Source of the DNA: Oscarella lobularis
Taxonomy: Eukaryota > Porifera > Homoscleromorpha > Homosclerophorida > Oscarellidae
Assembly: GCF_947507565.1 (NCBI RefSeq)
Contig: NC_089182.1
Location: forward strand, 1,860,001 to 1,924,000
Direction of reading: 5' to 3'
Length of the DNA stretch: 64,000 bases
The notes beneath the pieces were generated by a model. It ran no database searches. It had not been told where the DNA came from and saw only the letters and a list, made by a program, of their open reading frames with translations. Position 1 is the stretch's first letter, and each line of letters opens with the position of its first letter. Both the position numbers and the translations under genes were made by a program. This document shows positions 38,477 to 49,907 of this stretch, piece after piece.

Positions 38477-40045
38477 TCACGCGGCAAAATCGGTGCGCTC
38501 TTCTATTCGCAGAATGCGATCGTGCTCGCGTTTTTCTTCCTCGAGAAGATAGCGCTCCTCTTGGGATCGAAACCGTACCTGAGCGAGCATTCGCAAGCTT
38601 TCCTGCTTCTCGCTGAGCGTCTTCGATAGCTCGGCTGATTCTCGAAGAATCTTCTGCTTTAATTCCTCTTCTACTTTCTGAGTCGAAATCGCCAACTCGC
38701 GAAGCTTCTTCGCGTTCTCTCTCTTGCGCGCTTCGAGCTGCTCTTGGAGTTTGCAGACGATTTGATCCTGCTTACGACGAGCCTCCTCAGAAGAACGGGC
38801 CTTGTCATAAAGCCTACACATAATAGTGAGTAAGCTACTAAACTTCTCAGGCTAGAACTTTCACCTTCTCTCGATTTCGTCTTGCCGTTGGACGTCCTTC
38901 ACGAGACTCCGTATTCGATCTTCGTGCTCCTTTCGTGCTATGTCATTCTGCTGCTTGCTCATCCGTCTCTCCCACTCGTCAAAACCCTTCCCATTCTTCT
39001 GCATCGCCTCCATCGCTTTTGCCTCGACCGCAGCCTTTCTCTTCTCCTCCACTCGCCTCATTTTCTCCTCCATATCGCTCAGCATACGCGTTCCTTCGAC
39101 GTGCTCCGACGCCGTGACGGCAAACGTCTGCATTTCCGTATTCTTCGCCAACATTCGTCGAACGTCGCCCAACTTGCGTCCAGTTTCTCGACCCTTCAAC
39201 TCCATTCTTTCCTTCTCCTGTCTCAAATTTTTAGCCAACTCCTTTTTCCGCTCCTCGTACTGCCTCCCGGCCAGCTCAGCCTTTCGCCTCTCCTCTCCGA
39301 GCGTATCCTCGCGATTTCTCTTCTCCCTCAACTCCTTCATCATCTCCTTGGCTCGATGACTAATCGAATCCGCCTCCTCCTTTCTCTTCTTATGCGCCTC
39401 CATGTTCAACGTGATCGCCACTTCGGCGAGCTTTTTCTGCAAGAGAAACTGCTCCTCTTCCTTGCGTCGAATTTTCAATTCAAACTCCTCGCTCAACTTC
39501 TGCACTTCGGCTCGCTTTCGATCGACCGCCTCGCACAACTTCTCGAAAGCGTACTCGTTCTTGTTCGTCGCCTTTATCTGCTTCTTTATCGCCTCGTTGT
39601 TTCGCGTCGTCGCTTCGACGATCCCTTTCGTCTTCGTTCGAGTCGAATCGAACGCCTGATGCAAATCGTGCTGCTCGTAGCGCTGCAACATCATCTGCTT
39701 CTCCAGAAGTCGTCTCTCTTCGATTGCCTTGCGTTTCTCCACGTCGCGCTCTTTCGCCTGCATTGCCGTCTTCAAATTGCGCTGCGTTCGCGTGTAGTCC
39801 ATTTCGAGACGTTTCAGCTCGCGTCCCTCCTGCCTATGCTGCCACATGTGATCGTTGATCAGTCTGAGACGCCTGTCGTGATCGTCGACGATTTCGGTGG
39901 CGCGCGACCGTATTTCCGCCGTCGATTTGGGTCGCTTCTTCGGCTTTGGAGGTGCCGTGACTCCGTTTGCGTTTCCGGAGCCAAGAAGACGATCGGTCAT
40001 CGATTCGTAGCGCTCTTGGAGCTTCGAGTAGCGATCGGCCGACAT
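38477..40045 (-). CDS. Long coiled-coil protein, probably cytoskeletal or ciliary
   Basis: I do not recognise the family. Two exons (40045 to ~38866, then ~38820 to 38477) encode about 500 residues. After a short Lys/Pro-rich start (MSADRYSKLQERYESMTDRL, then PPKPKKRPK) almost the whole chain is charged alpha-helical coiled coil rich in Glu, Lys, Arg and Gln. Examples are EEFELKIRRKEEEQFLLQKK and KELAKNLRQEKERMELKGRE. No transmembrane helix or enzyme motif is seen. Such chains are common among axonemal and centrosomal proteins; that is only inference. I took the ATG at 40043-40045 over an upstream in-frame one because it begins the polar sequence. Divergent from glucosidase II beta, 238 bp away. 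Confidence 0.75.
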
Positions 40046-40283
40046 TTCTACAGTGTACAGCCGCGTTGCCACGTAACAGATGGATGCAACGCGCGCTAAT
40101 AAAACACGCAAGTTTGGCTTCCAGCCCCCAGGAATCGGCATAAGACACTATGCGTGATATATTGGCAACTAGTTTTATTTCTACGTATACTTTTAGTGTC
40201 AACCAAGCTAAAATTTGCGAGAAATAAGGAAAGCGAAGTGCGCTACGTCAAGTTCCGATCCTAGCGCACGCTGCTAGAGAACG

Positions 40284-42773
40284 ATGTCGACCGTCTTTAG
40301 AACTTTTCTAGTTGTATTTAGTCTCGTCAGCGGCGTCTGTGGCACTGAAAGACTCCGTGGCATCGCCATCTCTAGTAGGCGTAGCAGTCCGTATGCGGAA
40401 GTGCACGAAAGCGTGATTTTTTCGCCTAGAACTATCCTTCTACGATCCGTCGCGACTCTTCACGTGCCTCGACGGCTCGGCAACGATTGATTTCGATTCA
40501 GTAAACGACGACTATTGCGACTGCGAAGACGGAACAGACGAGCCAGGTTCGATCGGAGGGGACCAGGTACGCGACATTAGTAGTTTCTTCTTATAGGAAC
40601 CCCCGCTTGTTCCCGAGGACAATTTCACTGCACGAACGCTGGTCACAGGCCTCAATACATACCCTCGTCGAGAGTGAACGATGGAATATGCGGTAAGATT
40701 TTTAGAATCATCTTAGCAAGTATTAGTATTTGTTTTTGCACGGCGCTCTGAGTATCGAATTTGAGTTCATTTTATAGGGGAGGGAAGAGAGATTTTTATG
40801 TAGTTTTTATTATGTATTTTTAGACTGCTGCGACACTACGGATGAGTATTCTGGGCTTGTACAGTGCACAAACAATTGCAAGTATGTACAGCTGCTTTGA
40901 AGTTAGATTATTATTATTTATCTCTGGCGTGCTTTTATAGGGATTTAGGAGCTGTTGAGAGAGAGGAGCGACGAAGGGAAAGAGAAAAGCAGCAGCAAGG
41001 ATATGAGATGAGACTCGAGTATAGTCAGACGGGCAAGGAAAAAAAGCAGGACAGACAGGTAGAGACGTGCCAGTCTGCTGATTTGTACAAATCTTTATAT
41101 ACTTTGTTTCAGACTATGGTGGAAGAACTGAAGACGGAGTTGGATAAAATAAGGCAGGAGGCCGAGAAGTTGGAAGAGATCAAGAAAACAGCGGAGGGTC
41201 AGGCAGATGCTGCGAAACAGGAACACATAGACAAATGGAAAGGTGCACTTCTATTCCCATTGTGTAGAGTTAGGGATTTCTTTCACTGGTTACTTTAGCC
41301 GAGCAAGAAGCGATAGAGAAAAAGAAAGCCGATGAAGCGTTCACTCAACTTGATACAGACAGCGATGGCATGTATGTAATTGTATGAATACCAAAGCTTG
41401 CATAGTTAATTTTATTTCGGGATTTGATTAGGTTGGTGTTGTCTGAATTTCAGAGCAAGACCGAGTTTGATTCCAATGGGGACGGAACGGTTGATGCAGA
41501 AGAAATTCTAGTAATTGAGAGTTCCGCGTATAAACTGAGACATTCACGTGACACGTTTTGCTAGGAATTTACTAAGAACAACACGCAGGTTGAGTACGAT
41601 AGCTTTTATCCTGACATTTGGAACGAAATCAAAAGAGTCTTCCCGCCTCCAGCTCCACAAGAGACTGACAACGTGAGAAAGACTAGTACACTGGAGATTT
41701 ATTTTCCAAATAAACGAGCATGGAATTCCCTTAGGTTCCTCCAACTGACACTCCACCTGCTGATATTGAGGATGCACAGCCGCCAGAAACTCCCAGCGAG
41801 GAACCGGAAGAGGAGAAGGGTGACGAGAACAAACGTGATGAGATAGACAACGCTGATGAGAGTGAACATGGTGACGACGATGACGACGACGAAGATGACG
41901 ACGACGAGGACGACGATGAGGAGTATAATGACAATGGTGGTGAAGAGAAGCCTGTAGAATCTCCAGGTGTGCGCATCTGTGAAGGCAACTTTGGATTCTT
42001 GATCCTTGCTTTCACTTACTGATTAACTTTAACCTTGTCTCCTTACCTTGAATTTTTGTGTAGAACTTGAGGGTATGCCCAGTTTCAGTGATGAAACCCA
42101 AGCATTGATTGATGGTATGTTGGATGTGCCAAATGGCAATAGGCTAACAAATTGTTTGTAGCTGCTTCGAAAGCTGCTGAGGAGCATGGCAAAGTCGATC
42201 AAGAAAAATCAGAGAAAGAAAGGGAGCTGAGGCACGTCAAGAAGCGCTTAATACACCCTCGTGCTGAGACCTTCTTGTTTGTAGGGATGTCGAGAACGAG
42301 TTGTCCGTTGATTTGGGACCGGATGAGGAATTTTTTCCTCTTCAGGGTCACTGCTACGAATACACGGAGAGAGAGTGAGTTCAGCGAAAAGAGATTTGAT
42401 CTCGTGCTAAACTTGTTTTCAGATACACTTACAAATTGTGTCCTTTTGACAAGGTCTCGCAGAGATCGAAGCACGGTGGATCAGAAACGAGTTTGGGGTA
42501 ATTTCGTAAGCCTGTTGAGTGATCGCGCTTTTATTCGCTTCTGTGATACGAAGATCGTGGGGAAAGTGGAATGGCGAGTCGAACAAATATGACGGCATGT
42601 TGTACGACAACGGAGAGAAGTGCTGGAATGGTCCGGCGAGGAGTGCAAGCATCTCAATCAAATGCGGCATCACAAATGAGCTCGTCTCGTCGTCCGAGCC
42701 CAATCGATGCGAGTATGCGATGGTGTTTCACACTCCAGCCGCCTGCAGGCATTTAGAGCATGATGAACTCTAG
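40284..42773 (+). CDS. PRKCSH: Glucosidase II subunit beta
   Basis: The regulatory subunit that holds glucosidase II in the ER and recognises N-glycan mannose while glucoses are trimmed. The signal peptide starts [20 protein letters not shown]. Two LDLa-like repeats follow ([14 protein letters not shown] and [15 protein letters not shown]), then a Glu/Arg-rich coiled coil, an EF-hand-like pair (LDTDSDGM and [14 protein letters not shown]), a long Asp/Glu tract (about 41870-41935) and the C-terminal MRH lectin domain ([50 protein letters not shown]). The protein ends EHDEL, an ER retention signal, at the stop 42771-42773. About twelve short introns. Part of its 3' region was copied to 44217-44455. 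Confidence 0.95.
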
Positions 42774-42976
42774 GGTAGGTGAACGTTTTGTGTGATTGAC
42801 ACCGTGACTCGGTGTATTGCCTGCCTAAATTGAATTCTAATCTAACTAGCGAGAACGTTCACAATTTTTCTTCGCGAGAAAATTCGGCGAGTCTATGACG
42901 TCAGAAATTTTGGAATAGCTAAGGATCTTTTCCGCGCTGGAACGCGCATGCGTGAAGACGACGCTTGGAACACGTC

Positions 42977-44108
42977 ATGAATCTTGTTCAGTTTCTCTTG
43001 GGCTTATCCCTCGTTCTGTTCGCCTCGTTATTTACGACAGGCGGCCCGTGGTCGGCCTTTCTTTGCCTCCGTCAAACGGTGCTCGGTCAACGCGGCTGCA
43101 CTCCAACGGGCGCGATCGGAAACGTCACCCTTCACTATTTCGCTGGACGAGGTCGAGGCGAAGCCATACGCCTCCTTCTCAACGACGCGGGCATTTCCTA
43201 CGTTGAGACAGCGTTCACGAAAGACACGTGGCCCGCTGCGAAGGAAACCGGGCTCGCATCAGGCGCTTATGCATTTGGTCAAGGTGTGCTCATGTTTAAT
43301 TATATTAGTTCAATAATTCATTCGCAGTACATACGCTAATTATCCGTTTCTAGTTCCTGTTCTGTTTACCAATTCAGAACAGCCTCTTGCTCAGTCTCAA
43401 GGCAAGACCTTACCTTTACATCTTCGAATTTTGTCTATTGATTCTATTGACTGCAGCTATTATGAGGCGTCTTGCCCGCGCTTCGAATATGGACTGTGAT
43501 TGCAGTGACCTTTCTCACTGCGACGCTGTTGCTCTTGGAACTGGTGAGTGTAGTTCGTTCATCAGTTCTTGGGGTCTCTGGGCTTTCGGGCATTTAGTGA
43601 TGATTTACGTTTTCACAGTTTGTCTGATATATTATTACGTGAATGCAGATGTAAACTGAGCACCCCCCTTCACAAAGAAATCCTCCTTTATTTCAATCTA
43701 TAATACACTGAATTATTCTTTTTTTCAGAGGACTTGAAATCGCAAATGGGTCGTGTTGTCTATGATGAGAAGTTCACCAATGAAGCAAGAATCGCCTACT
43801 TGTCCGGAAAAGCCCAAACGTGGTTTGGCTACTTTGAAAAACTCCACCAAGCAGGTAGCACTCCCAATCACCACGGCTACTTTGGCACCAAGGGCCACGT
43901 GACCTGGGTTGACTTTTTTGTATTTGACACAATTGACGCTCACGTCGCCTTGGGAACGCAAGTGGAGGGCGCGGACAAATACGACGTCTTGGCCCCCTTT
44001 CCCAAATTGCGTACGTTTTACAGCGGGTTCGCACAGCGTCCTCAAATTGCCGCTTACCTGTCAAGCGATCGCCGTCCAAAGTTCACCCTGCCTTATCCCC
44101 CCAAGTGA
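42977..44108 (+). CDS. Glutathione S-transferase with N-terminal hydrophobic extension (copy 1)
   Basis: Conjugates glutathione, or acts as a prostaglandin-synthase-type GST. Exons are 42977-~43284, 43354-43401, 43457-43543 and 43729-44108. The first about 47 residues (MNLVQFLLGLSLVLFASLFT onward) form a signal peptide or membrane anchor, unusual for a cytosolic-type GST fold. The GST N domain follows: VTLHYFAGRGRGEAIRLLL with the catalytic Tyr, then VPVLFTNSEQPLAQSQAIMR. The C domain includes VTWVDFFVFDTIDAH and FPKLRTFYSGFAQRPQIAAY, closest in style to the sigma/pi/mu group. The 43402-43456 intron has a GC donor (CAAG then GCAAGA). It lies 203 bp after glucosidase II beta and has a close paralogue at 47515. 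Confidence 0.9.
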
Positions 44109-44216
44109 ACAGGGGTACGTTTTAGAAAAAATGCGCCTGTTGCTGTTGTGTTGCGCTTTCTATTGTATAACGGTCACTGGGTGTGCATGATACGTTTTCT
44201 TTCTTGATTGGTTTAT

Positions 44217-44455
44217 TAATACACCCTCGTGCTGAGAGCTTCTTCTTGTTTGTACTTTGTAGGGATGTCGAGAACGAGTTGTCCGTTGATTTGAGACCCC
44301 GGGATGAGGAACTTTTTTTCCTCTCAGGGTCACTGCTACGTATACACGGAGAGAGAGTGAGATTTGATCACGCGTTAGCCTAACTAGCGAGAACGTTCAC
44401 AATTTTTTTGCGAGAATTCGGCGAGTCTATGACGTCAGAAATTTTGGAATAGCAT
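44217..44455 (+). pseudogene. Copied fragment of the glucosidase II beta 3' region
   Basis: Bases 44217-~44375 closely match 42247-~42405: the end of one intron, the exon reading [10 protein letters not shown], a following exon fragment (GHCYxYTERE) and the next donor. Bases ~44376-44455 match 42843-42923, the sequence downstream of the glucosidase II beta stop. The exons between are missing, so this is a deleted, non-coding remnant. It sits right after the 3' flank of GST copy 1, which shows that the duplicated unit once held the glucosidase II beta 3' end plus the GST gene. Confidence 0.85.
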
Positions 44456-46172
44456 TTTGATACAGCTTACAGTACTTGCAACGACTTGCACCGAGCCTTA
44501 ATACGGGAGTCGTGTCAGCCACAAAGAAAAAATTCTCGCTTTGCGTCCAGGGCCTCTAGCGGCTCAGAACTCGGCGCAGGCGAAAGTCGAATGCATCAGA
44601 GACGCCTCGCAGCGTGCCGCTCTCTGTAGCGAGGCAGATTCACCACCATTTTCTTTTTCCCTAGATCTACACCTCTTTGTTTCGCTAAAATCGTCCTCGC
44701 TGATGTTCCTACAGAGTTCTGCCGTATTTTCCGAAGCTTGCTCTAGCCTCTAGGTCTGAAAACGAAATGGCGAGCCTCGATTTCGCTTGCCTCTGCCTTC
44801 CACGTCCAATAGATCGCAGGCTGAACGAGAATTCTGGGCGAATGCGCGAGGGCCCCGTACACGAAGTTGCGCACATTCGATTTTATTTCGTAGAGTAATT
44901 TTACAGAATATGCACTCATGCAGAAACCTAATCTAGCGTGTCCACTGTATTTTTCGATCCTTCCTTTCGTCGTTCGTTCTTCCGCAGGCCTTCTCTACGT
45001 CTTCGTCGATTGTTTTATTCAGCTGTCTTCGTCTTCGTCGATCGTTCTCTCTTCGATCTTCGTTTTCCTTCAGCGCTCGCGATCTAAAAATCAAATCCCA
45101 ATTAGTCACTGTCAAAATATCGTTCTACGTACCTTTTCTGAATGCGTCCGTATTAGCATTACCCGAGCTACACCACGGGGAGGTTCGGACGCTTCGTAGC
45201 TCAAGGCAGCCACCGCAAAGCAATGGCCACCCGTTCCAAAAAGTTTCGGGCGAGTTTTAGCCTCATAGGCTACCTCAACCAGTATCCGCCTGGACGAGTA
45301 GTCGGCCCCTAATACCGAGTCCCCCGGCGCGACGATACCTGACCACATTGGTAAGCCGAAGCTAAGAACCAGGGCTTCTGAGATGGAGAGCGGCTGACTA
45401 CCGTTTGTAGGAGTTGACAGGAAAGGACGTGCAATGCCCAGATCGAATTCTCCTGAGCCAGATCATCCGCAATCTAATCGTGCCAGTTGGTGAGATAAGT
45501 GCCGGCAACCAGACCGCTTGCGACACCCCCTCCGAGCCGTACCCACTCTGCCTAACGCAGGCCGTGCTCGTTTGGCAACAATAAGACATATAGGCGATCA
45601 TTCTGCTCAGTGCGTGAACCGAGGCCGAAGCCCCCCATCGCCCTGCTTAGAGGCTCCGGCACGGGATTAATCCGTGGGCCACGCTGATCCGACGATCCAG
45701 ACTGTCCTTTTGCCAATCTCCCGAGCCAGTCCGTCAAGGATGAGACGCAGATTGCTCCACGCCCCACCCACCCTAGGCCGCGACTGAAGGAGAATCGGTG
45801 TGCACTTCCCTTTTGAACCGTGTAGCTCCGCCCAGCGCGCTCATTGGTCCGTTGAGGTCACGTTGGGTTCAACTAGCGCTCTGGTTGGTTCCTTCGAATA
45901 GGTGCGAATTTTTCAATACCGTTTGACTAACGATTGCATCATGATCATGGTCAGCAATTCTATTCTTGGCAATGATGATGCAAGATTTCTCGCCTCAAGG
46001 TCAAGATGGCGTACGATGCCTCGTGGTCGCGTTTCTTCTTTTTCTCAGTTTCGTCTTACGTTTCGCTGTTTATTATCCTCGATTGGCTTATTCGCGGGCT
46101 TGTCGAACGGCCCGGACATCGGGGAAACGAACACGTGATCGAAGCAGAACGTGGCGTAAGCTGACGAAGAAA

Positions 46173-46833
46173 ATGGCCGATTTCGGCGACGACGACGACG
46201 CGAGAGCCAAGAACGATTCCAATTACGGCGTATGGACGATCGGGTACTCGTTTTCGCGATGAAAAAGGCGATCCGTCCACCCGCGGACGTCGCCGATCAC
46301 TTTCGCTTCTTTTTTGCAGTGATCTGCGACTACGAAACGCTTTGCAATCATTAATTCACGCTCAAATTCGAAGAAATCGTGCGACTATTGGCCGCGCGAG
46401 GTTGTTTTATTAGCATATTAGAGTAGATCTAGCGCATTTCGTTGGAAATCCGCGAGGTCAAGATTTTTAGCATCCCTGAACTATATATAGCACACGGTTT
46501 TTGGTCACCTCTCCGATTCTCGATATTTTCTTATGAAACGGTGGGGATCGGTTGCCTGTTTGACTCTGCGGTACCAAATTGACCTCACGCCTTCAATTTT
46601 GGCTAATATTTCGTAGTTGGTTGATATGAGCATGTGTATCCGTTCCCTCCTCCACAGTGTTTCTACAGGTAAAGATCGTAGCATTTGATTAGAATCTGAT
46701 TTTACTTTGGTTTCAGTTCGCTTCTCGTCCTGACGCGTTGACGAATCCGACGAAACAGATGAAGAAAGAAGAAGATGTAGACGAAGGCATCACCCTGGGG
46801 ACTTGGGTTAAAGTCTCTCTCCATGTGGGCTAG
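46173..46833 (+). other. Weak candidate for a small multi-exon gene
   Basis: The ATG at 46173 opens MADFGDDDDARAKNDSNYGV, ending near a GT donor at about 46244. An acceptor at about 46320 could continue as GDLRLRNALQSLIHAQIRRN, and a further exon from about 46717 reads MKKEEDVDEGITLGTWVK to a stop at 46831-46833. Composition is exon-like but I recognise no family and the joins are guesses. A separate 52-codon frame at 46006-46164 (MAYDASWSRFFFFSVSSYVS, one hydrophobic segment) overlaps the upstream part and is equally unproven. Confidence 0.2.
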
Positions 46834-46960
46834 AGGTAAATATGCGCCACCCTCCCTGGCGGCCGGAGGTTAATCCGCCGACCCCCTGTGGATTTGGGTA
46901 AAGTCCGCTGTGGGGACTGCAGTCTCAGTCCCACCTCTTGGCCAGGAGGTCAAGCGGCAG
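46790..46960. repeat. Divergent tandem direct repeat, about 85 bp per unit
   Basis: Two consecutive units share blocks in the same order: CTGGGGACTTGGGTTAAAGT against CTGTGGATTTGGGTAAAGTC, then CCCTCCCTGGCGGCCGGAGG against CCCACCTCTTGGCCAGGAGG. I do not recognise the element. Confidence 0.5.
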
Positions 46961-47514
46961 CGCAGGACGACGACGACGACGACGGAAAAATTGGGACGAA
47001 GAGATTTTGTATTTATCCGGAATATCGTAAATAAAAATTTGGCTATAAATTCGCCTACTTTCACGAACGACATGCGAGTGGAGCGCATGCAACGGCGTGG
47101 GACTCGCGCGGCGGCGGCTAAGGGCACGCGCGCGCTCGTAGTTTTCGACGACGCGTGGGACTCGCGCACTACAGCGGTAAACGAAGACGCGCGCGCTCAT
47201 GGACGGTCCCTAGGCTAATATATCACTCCTGTTTCCATAAACCGGAGATCAAGAGAAAAAGCATGCAATAATCATGCAAAAAATCTTCATGCAAAAAAAT
47301 CTTTCTTTCTGATGTTCTTTCTTCGTCCTTCATTTCACCTGCAATATCATGTCAGTGAAAAGAAAATGATACTATGACTGAAAACACTTACCGCATCTTT
47401 CCAAATTGACGCGAATTCTTATTAGATTTGTCCTGACAGTAACCAGTAATTAAGCAAGATGTTTTCTTGCTGGAACGCATGCGTGAGAACAGCCTTTTGG
47501 GACGGGGACACGTC

Positions 47515-48641
47515 ATGAATCTTGCTCAGTTTCTCTTCGGCTTATCCCTCGTTCTGTTCGCCTCGTTATTTACGACAGGCGGCCCGTGGTCGGCCTTTCT
47601 TTGCCTCCGTCAAACGGTACTCGGTCAACGCGGCTGCACTCCAACGGGCGCGATCGGAAACGTCACCCTTCACTATTTCGCTGAACGAGGTCGAGGCGAA
47701 GTCATACGCCTCCTTCTCAACGAAGCGGGCATTTCCTACGTTGAGACAGCGTTCACGAAAGACACGTGGCCCGCTGCGAAGGAAACCGGGCTCGCATCAG
47801 GCGCTTATACATTTGGTCAAGGTTTGCTCATGTTTAATTATTAATTGAATTATTAGTTCAATAATTCATTCGCAGAACATACGCTAATTATCTCTTTCTT
47901 TCGTTTCTAGTTCCTGTTCTGTTTACCAATTCAGAACAGCCTCTTGCTCAGACTCAAGGCGAGATCTTACACCTTCAAACTTTTGTCTACTGAAATTCTA
48001 TTTACTGCAGCTATTATGAAGCGTCTTGGCCGCGCTTCGAATATGGACTGTGATTGCAGTGACCTTTCTCACTGCGACGCTATTGCTCTTGGGACTGGTG
48101 AGTATCAGCTCTTGGGGTTTCTGGGCTTTCGTGGGATCTAGTGATGATTTACGTTTTCACAGTTTGTCTGATATATTATTACGTGAGTACCTCCCCTTCA
48201 CAAAGAAATCCTCCTTTATTTTGATGTACTGCATAGTATACTGAATGTTCTTTTTTTTCAGAGGACTTTAGAATGCAAATGTACCGCGTTGTCTATTTCG
48301 AGAAGTTCACCAATGAAGCAAGAATCGCCTACCTGTCCGGCAAAGCCCAAACGTGGTTTGGCTACTTCGAAAAACTCCACCAAGCAGGTAGCACTCCCGA
48401 TCACCATGGCTACTTCGGTGCCAAGGGCCACATAACCTGGGTCGACTTTCTTGTATTCGACACAATTGACGCTCACGTCGACGTGGGAACGCAAGTGGAG
48501 GGCGCAGACAAATACGACGTCTTGGCCGCCTTTCCCAAATTGCGTACGTTTTATAGCGGGTTCGCAAAGCGTCCTCGAATTGCCGCTTACCTGTCAAGCA
48601 ATCGCCGTCCAAAGTTGACCCTGCCTCCCCAAGTGGTTTAG
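47515..48641 (+). CDS. Glutathione S-transferase with N-terminal hydrophobic extension (copy 2)
   Basis: A close paralogue of the GST at 42977-44108: same exon layout, same hydrophobic N-terminus (MNLAQFLFGLSLVLFASLFT) and the same GC-AG intron (47959-48010, CAAG then GCGAGA). Differences are scattered substitutions, including GEVIRLLLNEAG for GEAIRLLLNDAG and a different end (LTLPPQVV). The catalytic Tyr region (VTLHYFAERGRG) and the C-domain segment FPKLRTFYSGFAKRPRIAAY are intact, so it looks functional. Homology continues about 80 bp past the stop and about 40 bp before the ATG. It ends 167 bp from the convergent POLR2E. Confidence 0.9.
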
Positions 48642-48808
48642 AAGAAATGTGCCTGTTGCGCTATCTATTGTAATAGTCACTGGGTGTGGATGATACGTTT
48701 TCTTTCTTGATTGGTTTATTAACGAAAAGTTTGGTTTTGCCTTTTTTTTAGGCTATATTCTACCGGTCAGTGTTTTTTTGTCTAGAAACTATGAATTGGC
48801 TCTTGACT

Positions 48809-49907
48809 TCAGACGACGAGTCGATACGTCACGTAGCGTCCAGCCGTTTCACTTGATCGAATGATTTTGACTACCTGTGTAGGAAAAACTGTGATTCCGA
48901 AGGGACACATTGGCTTGTCTAACCTGGCCTCGTTTCAATCCAAAATACCTTGCCACTGGATCGCTCTGCTGCATTCTTGGCAGTTGATGATCCTTCAGTT
49001 TACTGTGGTGAAAGAGAGAGAAATAGAAGTAAGCTGTCTTATTGGCTTGTCTTTGCACTCACTATTTTTCGAGGAGATCTTTCTTTTCGTCATTCGTCAT
49101 GACAACATGTTGAGGAACAAGCTGATACAAAAAAAAAACAACAAACGAACGAGGTAAACACAGACATATACGCCGTATTTAGTCTCCCACCTCGTGATCT
49201 GTTATGTTGACAAGGAGCTCTGTCTCCTCAAAGTACTCGAGCGTGTATTTGGGTGCCATGTCAGTGAGAGCCTGCTTGGCCGAGGGACTCATTCCCACTT
49301 GAACGACAATGATCGCTCGAGATATGCTCTCGTCTTGCATGCGTTGCACGTATCTGAATCAATACTCGACGGTAAGATGAGCGCGTTGTCTTCGCATTGG
49401 TTTTCTCACGTTTTTATTGTTTTGATGCCGACCTTGGGTTCTTCAGGGAAAAAAACGAACATCTGTTCTGGAAGATAAGCGTTTCATTTGCGATTTCTTT
49501 TTTTCTTGCGTTCATTTAATTAATTAACCTGTTGGGTCGTCAAGGTGGGCTACAAGAATTGACAGATCCGGTCTGGTTGGTCTATTGAAAGAATATAAGG
49601 GGTAAGTAAAGATGCACATTCCCGTAGGTGTAAAAGATCTTTCTCTGCGCTCGCGCGGCCCAACCGTGTGTACAACTACAGCGTACAAGCACTGGCCGGA
49701 TTTTTCTGAACGTACGCGGGATATTGGGCCTTGAATTGTTCGACGGTCTGGTTGAGTTCGTGCTGCACGACAAGATAACCGCGATCGTGGCACATCTGCG
49801 AGGTGAGGTTAGATCGAGGCGCGTGCACACGCCAAAACAATACTGCGTACTTGCATGACCGTCTTTCGGATTCGCCAGAACTTGTAGATTTCTGCCTCGT
49901 CGGCCAT
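48809..49907 (-). CDS. POLR2E: RNA polymerase subunit RPABC1 (Rpb5)
   Basis: A subunit shared by RNA polymerases I, II and III, forming part of the lower jaw. Exons read from 49907 downward: [55 protein letters not shown]; an exon with [36 protein letters not shown] continuing to [17 protein letters not shown]; a short exon with [28 protein letters not shown]; and [20 protein letters not shown] before the stop at 48809-48811. This covers the whole family consensus, including the assembly domain at the C-terminus. Seven or so introns in 1.1 kb. Confidence 0.95.

Larger units (their letters stand above)
44456..47465. other. About 3 kb of unrelated sequence inserted within the duplicated PRKCSH-GST unit
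   Basis: In unit 1 the sequence passes from GGAATAG (42920) to CTGGAACGC (42938) in about 20 bp. In unit 2 the same two landmarks lie at about 44455 and 47470, with about 3 kb between. I see no terminal repeats or clear target-site duplication. It contains the weak candidate gene at 46173-46833, a stretch at about 45130-45850 with less CGTCG-type composition and no recognisable product, and a divergent direct repeat at 46790-46960. Confidence 0.65.

Noticed and set aside
38882-40099. A 405-codon plus-strand open frame rich in Leu/Ser/Arg
   Set aside because: It is the antisense of the coiled-coil gene, whose Glu/Lys/Arg codons read as Leu/Phe/Ser on the other strand. It has no domain and no splicing pattern.
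45130-45200. Minus-strand tRNA A-box-like motif (GTGGTGTAGCTCGGGTAATG)
   Set aside because: No B box at the right distance and no cloverleaf can be drawn.
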